Part shown: positions 29,721 to 39,044 of the stretch, piece by piece | Numbering within the stretch: the stretch's first letter is position 1 | Layout of the letters: every line of letters begins with the position of its first letter | Source of the DNA: JAJFKX01 sp965230265 | GTDB lineage: Bacteria > Pseudomonadota > Gammaproteobacteria > Xanthomonadales > Wenzhouxiangellaceae | Reading direction: 5' to 3' | Assembly (NCBI GenBank): GCA_965230265.1 | Contig: OZ245999.1 | Coordinates: 3,162,001 to 3,226,000 of the forward strand | Length of the DNA: 64,000 nt | Program-made: the position numbers and the translations under genes | The notes under the pieces: model-generated | Database searches by the model: none | Seen by the model: the letters and a program-made list of their open reading frames with translations, nothing else | Told to the model about the DNA's origin: nothing

Positions 29721-30263
29721 TCAATTATTGAAATTACTCGAGTACTGTTTCATAAAAAATGTGCGGGTATCGGTGTTGTCTAATACATTTCCACGGCTAT
29801 CGAGCAACTCAGCCCGTATTGTGTGCGTACCGCGGTCAATAGAAGAAATGGTCGTGCGTGATGTCCTGATCACAGCTTCTCTGTTATCGTCAATGTAAAT
29901 CGCAATTTGCATCCCGGGACGTAATTCAGGTTGAACATCAAAGCTCACATCCAGGTTCTGTGATGTTCCCCAAAAGGTTTCTTCATCACTGGGCGTTAAC
30001 ATTTGCAGGGCCAATGGTATTTGATCCAGTCCATCATCTCGACGCACAGGTCGGGGAGAGGCAGGTACACTGTTAACAATGTTGGCCTCTGGCAGATCGA
30101 TTGGCTGTGCATCCGGGCTTGGCGGTTGATCGGAAAACACCACATTTCCGTTTTCGTCATAAGACTTATAAATTTCACTGGCCGCTGCACCGCCAGCCAG
30201 CAACATCGCCAACAGCACCAATATTGGCCATAAGAAGCTGTTTTTTCTATGTAAGAAATGCAT
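29721..30263 (-). CDS. DUF4124 domain-containing exported protein
   Basis: This 180-residue protein starts at ATG 30263, which has a good GGAG ribosome site 8 nt upstream; an in-frame upstream extension lacks one. A signal peptide (WPILVLLAMLLAGGAAAS) is followed by a DUF4124 module (EIYKSYDENGNVVFSDQPP). The rest resembles a beta-sandwich (IAIYIDDNREAVI, GTHTIRAELLDSRGNVLD). Function is unknown; the protein is probably periplasmic. It often accompanies glnA and ntr genes in Gammaproteobacteria, and glnA lies 80 nt upstream on the same strand. Confidence 0.85.
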   Translation of the reverse strand: MHFLHRKNSFLWPILVLLAMLLAGGAAASEIYKSYDENGNVVFSDQPPSPDAQPIDLPEANIVNSVPASPRPVRRDDGLDQIPLALQMLTPSDEETFWGTSQNLDVSFDVQPELRPGMQIAIYIDDNREAVIRTSRTTISSIDRGTHTIRAELLDSRGNVLDNTDTRTFFMKQYSSNFNN

Positions 30264-30342
30264 GTTGTACTCCGTGATAACCACGCTTCGTCCGCACAAA
30301 CGGACGACAGCATCGCTTAGACCATAACATCAATAGGTGAAT

Positions 30343-31755
30343 TCAAGATGAATAATACATATCAAATTCAAGAGGATGCGTGGTCATACGCATCCGGTTA
30401 ACCTCATTCATTTTCAGATTAATGTAACCATCAATCAAATCATCCGAGAACACACCTCCGGCTTTTAGGAACTCCCGGTCACGGTCCAGTGCATCCAGTG
30501 CCTGATCCAAACTGCTGGCAACTGACGGAATATTCTTTTCTTCTTCGGGCGGCAAATCGTATAAGTCTTTATCCATCGCCGAGCCTGGATCAATCTTATT
30601 TAAAATGCCATCGATACCAGCCATCAGCATCACCGCAAAGGTCAGATAGCTGCTACCCACCGCATCACCAAAGCGAATTTCAATGCGTCTGGCCTTGGGG
30701 TTGCTGATCCAGGGAATCCGGCAGGAAGCAGAACGATTACGAGCAGAGTAAGCCAGGGCCACCGGTGCTTCATAACCTTTCACCAATCGCTTATAGCTGT
30801 TGGTGCTGGAGTTGGCAAAGGCATTGATCGCATGTGCATGTTTGAAAATACCACCGATATAATGCAGTGCGGTATCGGATAAACCACCATAACCCTCACC
30901 GGCAAAAAGATTCTGCCCGCCTTTCATGATCGATTGGTGAACATGCATACCACTGCCGTTGTCTCCTACAACGGGTTTGGGCATAAATGTGGCCGTGTGA
31001 CCAAACTGATGTGCGGTATTGCGCACTACATACTTAAAAATCATCATCTCATCGGCTTTACGCACCAACGAGTTAAATCGCGTGCCGATCTCACACTGAC
31101 CAGCGGTTCCTACCTCGTGGTGATGCACTTCAACCGGAACGCCCATGGTTTCCAGAATCTGACACATCGTGCCACGCAAATCACTCAGCGAGTCCACTGG
31201 CGACACCGGGAAATAACCGCCCTTTACACCAGGCCGATGTCCGGCATTGCCTTCCGGATAATCCTTGTTAGAACTCCAGGCGGCTTCCAAAGAATCGATA
31301 GCGTAAGATGACCCACTCATTGCCACATTCCAGCGTACCGAATCAAAGACAAAAAACTCGGGCTCTGGACCAAAATAGGCTTCATCGCCAACACCGCTGG
31401 CTTTGAGATAGGCTTCAGCACGCTTTGCCAGCGAACGCGGGCAGCGTGAATAAGGTTCCATAGTGCTGGGTTCGAGTACGTCGCAGCGCAGAATCAGAGT
31501 GTTTTGTTCAGCAAAGGGGTCCATCACGGCAGTGCTGTTATCGGGCATTAACACCATGTCTGACTCACTAATGCCCTTCCAACCAGCAATTGATGAACCA
31601 TCAAACATTTTGCCGTCTTCTAAAAACTCCTCATCGACGGCAGCTTTTGGCATCGTAATATGATGTTCTTTGCCCAGGGTATCGGCAAAACGCAAATCGA
31701 TAAAATCGATGTCTTCGTCAGCAATTTTTTTCAAAATCTCTGCATTAGTACTCAT
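30343..31755 (-). CDS. glnA: Glutamine synthetase, type I
   Basis: This 470-residue cytoplasmic enzyme makes glutamine from glutamate, ammonia and ATP and is the entry point of ammonia assimilation. Recognised are the beta-grasp N-terminus (IDFIDLRFADTLGKEHH), FDGSSIAGWKGI, the metal/ATP region FMPKPVVGDNGSGMHVHQS and the NRSASCRIP segment. The adenylylation tyrosine is present in DLYDLPPEEE near residue 398, so GlnE-type control is expected. The start ATG has AGGA 13 nt upstream. No convincing NtrC site or sigma-54 promoter was seen in the 287-nt upstream region. Confidence 0.97.
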   Translation of the reverse strand: MSTNAEILKKIADEDIDFIDLRFADTLGKEHHITMPKAAVDEEFLEDGKMFDGSSIAGWKGISESDMVLMPDNSTAVMDPFAEQNTLILRCDVLEPSTMEPYSRCPRSLAKRAEAYLKASGVGDEAYFGPEPEFFVFDSVRWNVAMSGSSYAIDSLEAAWSSNKDYPEGNAGHRPGVKGGYFPVSPVDSLSDLRGTMCQILETMGVPVEVHHHEVGTAGQCEIGTRFNSLVRKADEMMIFKYVVRNTAHQFGHTATFMPKPVVGDNGSGMHVHQSIMKGGQNLFAGEGYGGLSDTALHYIGGIFKHAHAINAFANSSTNSYKRLVKGYEAPVALAYSARNRSASCRIPWISNPKARRIEIRFGDAVGSSYLTFAVMLMAGIDGILNKIDPGSAMDKDLYDLPPEEEKNIPSVASSLDQALDALDRDREFLKAGGVFSDDLIDGYINLKMNEVNRMRMTTHPLEFDMYYSS

Positions 31756-31884
31756 GATGGCTACAGCTTCCTGAAGGTGAAAAAGGGTGTGTCAGATGAC
31801 GATGACATGGCGGTATGACAGTTTTGGATACGCATTGTGTGCGGTTATACGGCGCGATACCGAAGTTCGTCAGAGTAGTGGCGC

Positions 31885-31911
31885 ATTTTAGCATATCAGG
31901 CGTTGTAGCAA
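31885..31911 (-). promoter_or_regulatory. Possible sigma-70 promoter for glnA
   Basis: On the minus strand a TTGCTA at 31911-31906 and an extended -10 (TGC followed by TAAAAT at 31890-31885) face glnA about 130 nt away. The 15-nt spacer is shorter than ideal. This is a weak prediction. Confidence 0.25.
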
Positions 31912-32042
31912 AGCACTGTGACACTGTAAATATAGCAAACCAGTTATATGCCTGGTTTCGGCTATGCGACCAATTTTGGATGGTGCTATTACCGTTGACT
32001 GGTTAGTCTGGCAACACAATAAAATCAATCACGGGGATCATT

Positions 32043-32564
32043 ATGTATAAATTCCTGGCTTCTTTATCTATCACCGCTCTTTTGTTGCTGGCCTGCGCAC
32101 CCAACAACCCCAAACCCGATACAGATTCATCAATTGCTGATCTGCTAAACAGCAATCGCCAATTAGCGTTGAACCCTGGGGCACGGCAATGTCATGAGTT
32201 GCGAGCGCTGATTCCGATAGGCGGAAAAATAGAGGGTCCAAACTGTACCGACAATAGAGCTGTCATCAATGGCTGGAGTGAAAAGTGTGTGGCCAATGGG
32301 GCTTGCAACACTCGTCTGCGGCGTGGCGAGCTGAATCAGGAGGCCAAATCATTTTGTGCTAACTGGTGCGCCGCCAAAAAATGTGACTTCAGCTATACCG
32401 CCCGTACAGCCTGTGACAGCGCCTGGTGCCTGAACTCTCGTACCTGCCAGGCCAACTGTAACTTACCGAGGCTGGACACCTGCTACTTTCAGCAGGCGGC
32501 TCCTAATTACAACTGTGAGTGCATTGACCCACCACCACCGGATGCGCCCCCGGTTCAGAACTAA
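32043..32564 (+). CDS. Cysteine-rich putative lipoprotein
   Basis: This 173-residue protein has a signal peptide ending in the lipobox LLLAC (Cys18), so it is probably an outer-membrane or periplasmic lipoprotein. The mature part has 14 further cysteines, many as C-x3-C or C-x4-C pairs (FCANWCAAKKC, WCLNSRTCQANC), and a Pro-rich C-terminal tail (PPPPDAPP). This suggests a disulfide-stabilised extracytoplasmic domain. I do not recognise the family. The ATG has GGGGA upstream. Its stop overlaps the convergent prpD stop by 2 nt. Confidence 0.7.
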   Translation: MYKFLASLSITALLLLACAPNNPKPDTDSSIADLLNSNRQLALNPGARQCHELRALIPIGGKIEGPNCTDNRAVINGWSEKCVANGACNTRLRRGELNQEAKSFCANWCAAKKCDFSYTARTACDSAWCLNSRTCQANCNLPRLDTCYFQQAAPNYNCECIDPPPPDAPPVQN

Positions 32565-34021
32565 CCTGTTAGCGCAAATGCGGCCATAAATTCATCTACC
32601 GCCAATGCGCTAAGCGTTTGCTGATCCTCACAAAGCGCCCGGATGCCGGCCGCCTGCCTGGCAGAATAATGCTGCGCCGTGGCGTGCTTAAATTTATCGA
32701 TTAATACCGGAATACCTTCATCCCGGCGGCGACGATGGCCAATTGGATAATCAATGGCGACACGTTCGGTGCTGCTACCATCGTTAAAGAAAACCTGAAT
32801 GGCATTGCCAATCGCCCGTTTTTCCGGGTCGAAATAATCTTTGGTGTAGTCCTGATTTTCACTGACCTGCATTTTGTCACGCAATGCGTCGATTCGCGGA
32901 TCAGCAGCCACGTCATCGTTGTAGCTGGCCGCTGTTAATTCACCGAAAATCAAAGGCACAGCAATCATATATTGCAGACAGTGGTCACGGTCGGCGTAAT
33001 TATCCAGTGGACCGGTTTTGTTGATAATGCGATCACCCGCCTCCTGGGTCTCAACCACGATACGGTTGATATCATCAAGACGATCTTTGACCTGCGGATG
33101 CAGCTGCAATGCACACTCAACGGCTGTTTGTGCGTGAAACTCTGCCGGGAATGAAATTTTGAACAGCACATTTTCCATTACATAGCTGCCAAACTCACGT
33201 TGGAAGCCAAAACCATTGCCTTTAAACAATACATCGTAAAAGCCCCAGGTTTTGGCGCTTAATGCCGATGGGTATCCCATCTCACCACGCATCGCCAACA
33301 GTGACAACGTGACCGCTCGGCGGCACGCATCACCAGCAGCCCAACTTTTACGTGAACCGGTGTTGGGAGCATGCCGATAAGTACGCAGTGCCCCCCCATC
33401 AATCCAGGCATTGGATACCGCGTTGACGACATCATCCCGTGAGCCGCCCAGCATATGCGTAACCACAGCAGTCGAAGCCACTCGAACCAGCAGCACATGA
33501 TCCAGTCCCACTCGGTTAAAGCTATTCTCCAAAGCCAACACACCCTGAATTTCATGCGCTTTAATGGCTGCAGTGAATACCTGCTCAATGGTCAACGGTG
33601 CTTTGCCCTGTGCACGGTTTTGACGGGAAATATAATCCGCAACCGCCAGAATCGCCCCCAGGTTATCAGAAGGGTGGCCCCATTCAGCGGCCAGCCAAGT
33701 GTCATTAAAATCCAGGTAGCGGATTAAAACACCAATATTAAATGCTGCCTGCACCGGGTCCAGTTCAAACGATGTCCCCGGCACCCGTGCACCACCGGCC
33801 ATATCTGCACCAGGAACCAACGGACCCAATAACTTGGTGCACTCTGGAAAGCGCATGGCCAATGCTGCACAAGCCAGACTATCCATTAAACAGTAACGGG
33901 CCGTGGAATAAGCCTCCTCACTGTTGATTTGATAATCACAAACGTAATCGGCAATTTTTTGCAGTACTTCGTCAGCATCAGGGCGTTGGGCAGATTTGAT
34001 ATCAATTTGAGACATGGGCAT
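32561..34021 (-). CDS. prpD: 2-methylcitrate dehydratase (PrpD)
   Basis: This 486-residue MmgE/PrpD-family protein dehydrates 2-methylcitrate in the methylcitrate cycle for propionate use. The conserved region FNDTWLAAEWGHPSDNLGAIL is very typical of true PrpD; SRKSWAAGDACRRAV and ENVLFKISFPAEFHAQTAV are also recognisable. No prpB, prpC or acnD is adjacent, so the pathway must be encoded elsewhere or the enzyme has another hydro-lyase role. An alternative start lies two codons inside (34015). Confidence 0.88.
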   Translation of the reverse strand: MPMSQIDIKSAQRPDADEVLQKIADYVCDYQINSEEAYSTARYCLMDSLACAALAMRFPECTKLLGPLVPGADMAGGARVPGTSFELDPVQAAFNIGVLIRYLDFNDTWLAAEWGHPSDNLGAILAVADYISRQNRAQGKAPLTIEQVFTAAIKAHEIQGVLALENSFNRVGLDHVLLVRVASTAVVTHMLGGSRDDVVNAVSNAWIDGGALRTYRHAPNTGSRKSWAAGDACRRAVTLSLLAMRGEMGYPSALSAKTWGFYDVLFKGNGFGFQREFGSYVMENVLFKISFPAEFHAQTAVECALQLHPQVKDRLDDINRIVVETQEAGDRIINKTGPLDNYADRDHCLQYMIAVPLIFGELTAASYNDDVAADPRIDALRDKMQVSENQDYTKDYFDPEKRAIGNAIQVFFNDGSSTERVAIDYPIGHRRRRDEGIPVLIDKFKHATAQHYSARQAAGIRALCEDQQTLSALAVDEFMAAFALTG

Positions 34022-34111
34022 TCATTTCCGTTTAGGGCTTCCTTTAGGGTTCCCGTATTGATTGTGTTGGGGAAAACAGAATTGTAGCGGCTTTTTTGTA
34101 TCATTACGACA

Positions 34112-34137
34112 CAAAAAAGGGGGGCTAAGCGCCCCCC
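34112..34137 (-). terminator. Rho-independent terminator of the Oar-like receptor gene
   Basis: A 7-bp G/C stem (GGGGGGC with GCCCCCC) with a 5-nt loop is followed, in the minus direction, by six U residues. It starts 27 nt after the receptor stop codon. Confidence 0.85.
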
Positions 34138-34163
34138 AATATGGGTTCACGTGGTAGTTTTTG

Positions 34164-37100
34164 TTAGAAGTCGTAGCGCAGACCTAACTGAATCTGCCAG
34201 TTGGTTGCGGCAAAAATTGTACTTTCCTGTATTGGACTTCTGAACTCATCAAAGAAGAAGTTACCCGTGTCATCGATCTGAGCTTCAACAACGTTGTTAT
34301 TGAATTCAAAAGGAATCTGTGACAGCACGTTAGCATCGTTATCAATAAGATTCAGGAAGTTTTCGATGTCAAAGAACAAGGTGATCTTGTCGCCTTCGAA
34401 AAAGCCTGGCAATTCCTGTGAGAAACGAATATCCAGATCAGTAAAAGTGCTGCTGTTGAAAGCGTTACGTGGAGCGATACCACCACGGAACTCATCCAAA
34501 CCACTCTCGGCCAGGAAGGCATTGAACGCAGCCAGATCGAAGTTTGGACCAAAGGTTACCGTTGGGTCATTTTCCAGCGGTACATACAGCAATGAACGAT
34601 CTTCAAAATCACGCGCGTCACCAAACAGGTTGTTGGAACGGGATGTTTCAAAGGTATAACTGAACGGACGACCGGAGCGGATTGTAGCGAACAGGTTGAT
34701 GGTGGAGTAGTAATCACCAAAGAATGCCTTACGCAAAGTGCCACGGAATACCGCATTATGACGGGTTTCAGAGTTGGCCGTTGCTACTGCAGGGTTATTG
34801 AAGTTTGCCGTTGAGAAGTTGGCAAAGTTACTGGTTGCAGTAGAGCTGGTGATCGGGTTCACATCGGTTGCATCAGTGAATGAATAACCAACCGTGGTGT
34901 TAAAGTCGATACCGGTATTGCCAATGTCTTCAAACGATTTGGAAACTGCAACGGTAATGTTATGTGAACGACCGCCATCAGCGTTGGTCAGCAATAAATC
35001 ATCCGTGAAGCGTGCATCACAGATACTGGCATCACCTGGATTGGCCAGACAGTCTGGATCCAGGAAGTCAACTTCGCGGAAAATAGGGCGACCATCAGGC
35101 GCAGTACCAATTTCTGCCAAATGCAATGCCTGTACATTCAAGGCGTCAATGGCATCAGAGTAGACATAATCAAAAGAGAATGCCAAACCATTATGGAAGT
35201 CATGCTGGAAGCCGAAATTGATACGTAATACCTCTGGTAATTCAAAATCAGGGTCAACCGCATTCACAGCACCATCACCAGCCGTTAGCTGATCAGTAAC
35301 AAAAGATGGCACGTTGAAACCATCAATAGAACCCGGGCCCAGTAAGCCAGAGCTGTCATCCAGTTGTACGTTGTCCACAACAATACCGGTGTTAGTAAAG
35401 CTGTTGGAGAAAATTACACTCGGGTCACCACCACTGAAGATACCTACACCACCATGGAAGCTGGTAAAGCCAATGTCTGACCATGGTGCATCATAGGTGA
35501 AACCCACTCGAGGCTGCAGTGAGTCCAAACCATCCAGTACTTGTTCAGCGTTGCTGAACCCATAGCGTTGAATAAACTGCTGATTTTCAATCGGTAGGTC
35601 ATCGGACTGGTAAAAGTCGTAACGAAGACCGTACTGCAGTGTTAAGCCACCCAGATACCACTGATCCTGAACATAGAATGTGTGAATGGTGCGATCAAAA
35701 ATAGCCGTTGCGTCATTGATGTTACCGGTTACCGCACCATTAAATTCAATCTCGGTTGGGTCTTGGGCCGCCAGAGCATCAAGGCCGTCAAAAATAATTT
35801 CACCGGTTGAGAAAGGTACGAACAGGTTGAACACATCAAAGTTGTCGTATTCATAACCAAAAGTAATGTCATGGTTATCAGCACTGTAGGTGCCTTTCAC
35901 TTTGAACTGCAGGGTTTCAGTAAACAGATCGTTAGCCTGACGGAAAACGTCCGGACCCAAAACCACACGGCCACCTTCATCATCATCAACAACACCGGTC
36001 GCATCAATCGGCAGATTGATGTTGAACTCGGCGAAATTGGTGCCGTTTAATGAATCCTGGTTATCGGTGTTTTCAAAGAATGAAGCGCGAACTTCGGTTG
36101 AGAAGTTGCCGGTCCAGTTTGAGAACAAACGCAGCGAGTACGAGTCAATTTCGTTACCAGAGTTAAAGAAGTTTGAAGAAAACGCCAGGGTATCGCCTGT
36201 AGCAAAGGTGTTTTGTGGGCTGACGAAATCTTCACGGGTTCTTTGGTAGTTAAATGCCACGCGATGCTCATCACTTAAGTAAGCATCGAGACGTGCCAGG
36301 ATACGACGGTTATCGGTATCCAGACCATTGACAGGCAAGGCGCCTGGATCAAAGTTATACACATTCAGCAAAATGTCGCGGATAGCGTTGACATCATCAA
36401 CAGAGATTTCATCGGAAATATTATTGAAACCGGTTAAACCATTCGGTGCGTCAGATAAGCCTGTAGAACCCAGGGTTTCGTCATAGGAAACAAACAGGAA
36501 CAAACGGTCTTTAATGATAGGGCCGCCAACGAAGCCACCGAAGTTGTGTTGATCAAAATCACCACCGCCACCAGTCAAGCCATCACTGGTGTAATACTCA
36601 AAAAGGCCACCGGTAATTTCGTTGGTGCCTGATTTGGTTACCACGTTGATGTTACAACCTGAGAAGTTGCCGTATTCAACATCAAAAGGCGCGAACTCAA
36701 CCGATACCTGATTAATCGCATCCAGAGCAAACTGCTGCTGTTCTCCAGGGAAACCGGAGTTGTTTAAACCAAAACCATCATCCTGGCGCACACCATCGAC
36801 TGTGATGGAGTTATTACGACCGTTAGAACCTAAACACAGAACCTGACCTGAATTGGACTCATCAACGGCTACCCGTGGATCGTTACGGATCACATCGCGA
36901 ATATCACGGCTGATAGAAGGCAGATTGTTAATATCTTCCAGACCGAAAGTACTGCCTGGGCCAATCGCACGTTCGAAATCACGTACATCGGCGACACCCA
37001 GTACCTGCAGGTTGCCAAGGTCGGCTGAGTCTTCTTCCAACTCAAACAGCAGGTTGGCGGTATCTGACAGGCCAATGAAAAGGTCATCGACACGCTCATC

Positions 37101-37376
37101 GGAAAAAGCATCGGTGTTGACCTGAACACTGTAGGGGCCACCAACCTCTAAACCACGAACACTAAACTGACCGCTGTTACCGGTTGCAGTAGTGACACTG
37201 CGGTTGATACGGGTATCAGTGACAACCACCGTAGCGTTGCCAACAGGGTTACCGCTCGGATCCAATACCCGTCCCACGATGGATGAGGTGACCTGCTGGG
37301 CCATTACCGGCGAGATACACGTTACTAACATTACTGACGTGACGGCACATGCCAGTAGTAGTTTTTTGAAAAACAT
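34164..37376 (-). CDS. Oar-like TonB-dependent outer-membrane receptor
   Basis: This 1070-residue protein starts at ATG 37376, which has AGAGG upstream and directly begins the signal peptide (MFFKKLLLACAVTSVMLVT, cleavage after VMAQ). Residues about 30-110 are a carboxypeptidase-regulatory-like beta-sandwich (GRVLDPSGNPVGNATVVVTD), followed by a plug domain (ITVDGVRQDDGFGLN, NVVTKSGTNEITGGLFEYY). A large beta-barrel follows, ending in LRYDF with the terminal aromatic typical of outer-membrane proteins. Oar-type receptors import or handle large substrates such as peptides or glycans. The substrate is not predictable here. The gene stands alone with its own terminator. Confidence 0.92.
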   Translation of the reverse strand: MFFKKLLLACAVTSVMLVTCISPVMAQQVTSSIVGRVLDPSGNPVGNATVVVTDTRINRSVTTATGNSGQFSVRGLEVGGPYSVQVNTDAFSDERVDDLFIGLSDTANLLFELEEDSADLGNLQVLGVADVRDFERAIGPGSTFGLEDINNLPSISRDIRDVIRNDPRVAVDESNSGQVLCLGSNGRNNSITVDGVRQDDGFGLNNSGFPGEQQQFALDAINQVSVEFAPFDVEYGNFSGCNINVVTKSGTNEITGGLFEYYTSDGLTGGGGDFDQHNFGGFVGGPIIKDRLFLFVSYDETLGSTGLSDAPNGLTGFNNISDEISVDDVNAIRDILLNVYNFDPGALPVNGLDTDNRRILARLDAYLSDEHRVAFNYQRTREDFVSPQNTFATGDTLAFSSNFFNSGNEIDSYSLRLFSNWTGNFSTEVRASFFENTDNQDSLNGTNFAEFNINLPIDATGVVDDDEGGRVVLGPDVFRQANDLFTETLQFKVKGTYSADNHDITFGYEYDNFDVFNLFVPFSTGEIIFDGLDALAAQDPTEIEFNGAVTGNINDATAIFDRTIHTFYVQDQWYLGGLTLQYGLRYDFYQSDDLPIENQQFIQRYGFSNAEQVLDGLDSLQPRVGFTYDAPWSDIGFTSFHGGVGIFSGGDPSVIFSNSFTNTGIVVDNVQLDDSSGLLGPGSIDGFNVPSFVTDQLTAGDGAVNAVDPDFELPEVLRINFGFQHDFHNGLAFSFDYVYSDAIDALNVQALHLAEIGTAPDGRPIFREVDFLDPDCLANPGDASICDARFTDDLLLTNADGGRSHNITVAVSKSFEDIGNTGIDFNTTVGYSFTDATDVNPITSSTATSNFANFSTANFNNPAVATANSETRHNAVFRGTLRKAFFGDYYSTINLFATIRSGRPFSYTFETSRSNNLFGDARDFEDRSLLYVPLENDPTVTFGPNFDLAAFNAFLAESGLDEFRGGIAPRNAFNSSTFTDLDIRFSQELPGFFEGDKITLFFDIENFLNLIDNDANVLSQIPFEFNNNVVEAQIDDTGNFFFDEFRSPIQESTIFAATNWQIQLGLRYDF

Positions 37377-37635
37377 GGCTAAACCTCTGTGTTGTTTGCT
37401 CTGCTCAAAACTTATCCGCTGCGCTCTGCTTTGTTGCAACGGACTGCTCTAAATGAAAATCGGCCATTAGTCTGGCCTGACCGCTATGATCGCACATATT
37501 AAACCAACGTTAAATGACACTTTAATGAAGTCTGTTTGACCAAAATGCCAAAACGGCTCGACCCGAGTGACATCATTCTGTGAAGTTTGTAATGTAAGGT
37601 AATGAAAACACTGTAATCAACGAGCAAAAACAACC

Positions 37636-38955
37636 ATGAAACAATGCCTGCTAGCTATTTTTACCCTGGGTTTAAATTTTTTCACTGAAGCGGCAGAAGT
37701 CGCCTCTGGGCCTATGCCGGGCTACTCATCTGCGCGCGAAGTCACCATTTGGCTACAAACCGATGCCCCCTCGATGGTGCAAATCGCCTATTGGCCGACC
37801 GAAAACCCGCGCACCCGTCGACTGACTTCTGGTCAGTCTTCAAAGGCGCTCAACGCCTATACTGTCGAGCTGAATGCCAAAGATTTGCAACCCGGCACCC
37901 GCTATGCCTACCAGGTATTGCTGGATGGAGAGCCAGTGACTGCTCAATACACCCAGCACTTCAAAACCCAGCCATTGTGGCAAAGACGCATAGATCCACC
38001 AGATTTCAGTTTTGCGCTGGCTTCGTGCTCGTATGTGAATCAAGCGGTTTACGATCGCCCCGGAGACCCCTTTGGCGGGGATTATCAGATTTACTCTTCC
38101 GTTGCCGACCAACAGCCTGATTTTATGCTGTGGCTGGGCGATAACGTGTACTACCGCGAGGTTGACTGGAATGCGCCATCGAGCATGTATGCCCGCTATA
38201 GCTATAGTCGCCGCTTGCCTGAATTACAGCGTCTGCTGACCAGCACCCACCACTATGCCACCTGGGATGATCACGATTATGGCCCGAATGATTCTGACCG
38301 CAGCTACTTTTTGCGAGAACAAGCAGTGCAGGTATTCAATGATTTCTGGCCCAACCCACCCACCAATGTAACCGGTGCCGGGGGGATAACCAGTTATTTT
38401 CAGTGGCACGATGTCGACTTCTTTTTGCTGGACAACCGCTATTTTCGCCAGGCCAATTACCGCACTACCGGACAACGCACGCTATTAGGCAAAGCACAGC
38501 TTCAATGGCTGATTGATGCTTTAAAAAACAGCGATGCCAGTTTTAAATTTGTGGTGATGGGCGGGCAGTTTGTTGCCAGTGCTGAGGTCTTTGAAACCTA
38601 TGCCAATTTAGCCCCTGGAGAACGCCGTCAGATCCTGGATCTATTGGCTGCCGAAGCCATACCTGGGGTGATCTTTTTGTCAGGTGACCGTCACCATGCC
38701 GCTTTGCACAAAATGGATCGTAGCGGTTTATACCCTTTATACGATTGGACAGTTTCTCCTATTACTGCCAAAGCTTACAGCCCTATTACCGGTGAAGGCC
38801 AGTACCGCGTTGACGGCAGTGTCTATGCCGAGCGCAATTTTGGCATCGCCAAAGTCACAGGCCCGTTAAACGACAGGACGCTCAAATTGATGTTGCACGA
38901 TACCGAAGGACAACAGGTTTGGAGTACTCAAATTCTGCAACGTAATCTGCGATAA
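37636..38955 (+). CDS. PhoD-like alkaline phosphatase/phosphodiesterase
   Basis: This 439-residue exported metallophosphatase has an N-terminal fibronectin-like domain (REVTIWLQTDAPSMVQIAYW) and the PhoD catalytic domain: FALASCSY, MLWLGDNVYY, YATWDDHDYGPND, VMGGQFV and FLSGDRHHAAL supply the metal-binding Asp, Asn and His residues. The signal peptide (MKQCLLAIFTLGLNFFTEA) lacks a twin-arginine motif, unlike the classical Tat-exported PhoD. Substrates are usually phosphodiesters of lipids, nucleic acids or teichoic acids. It diverges from the Oar gene across a 259-nt intergenic region. Confidence 0.88.
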   Translation: MKQCLLAIFTLGLNFFTEAAEVASGPMPGYSSAREVTIWLQTDAPSMVQIAYWPTENPRTRRLTSGQSSKALNAYTVELNAKDLQPGTRYAYQVLLDGEPVTAQYTQHFKTQPLWQRRIDPPDFSFALASCSYVNQAVYDRPGDPFGGDYQIYSSVADQQPDFMLWLGDNVYYREVDWNAPSSMYARYSYSRRLPELQRLLTSTHHYATWDDHDYGPNDSDRSYFLREQAVQVFNDFWPNPPTNVTGAGGITSYFQWHDVDFFLLDNRYFRQANYRTTGQRTLLGKAQLQWLIDALKNSDASFKFVVMGGQFVASAEVFETYANLAPGERRQILDLLAAEAIPGVIFLSGDRHHAALHKMDRSGLYPLYDWTVSPITAKAYSPITGEGQYRVDGSVYAERNFGIAKVTGPLNDRTLKLMLHDTEGQQVWSTQILQRNLR

Positions 38956-38995
38956 ATAAACTGCCTTATCGGATTGGTTTGCTTCCTCCAGGTAT

Positions 38996-39022
38996 TAAAA
39001 ACCCCGACCATTGGCCGGGGTT
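38996..39022 (-). terminator. Terminator of the metalloprotease gene
   Basis: A 7-bp stem (AACCCCG with CGGGGTT) around a 9-nt loop is followed in the minus direction by a run of U residues. It lies 22 nt past the metalloprotease stop and may also stop plus-strand transcripts from the PhoD-like gene. Confidence 0.75.
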
Positions 39023-39044
39023 AAGTAACCGGTTAAAGGTTGAT

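Noticed and set aside
31756..32042. Possible NtrC or sigma-54 promoter for glnA
   Set aside because: No TGGC-N8-TGC type element or TGCACC-type NtrC repeat could be found by eye in this interval.
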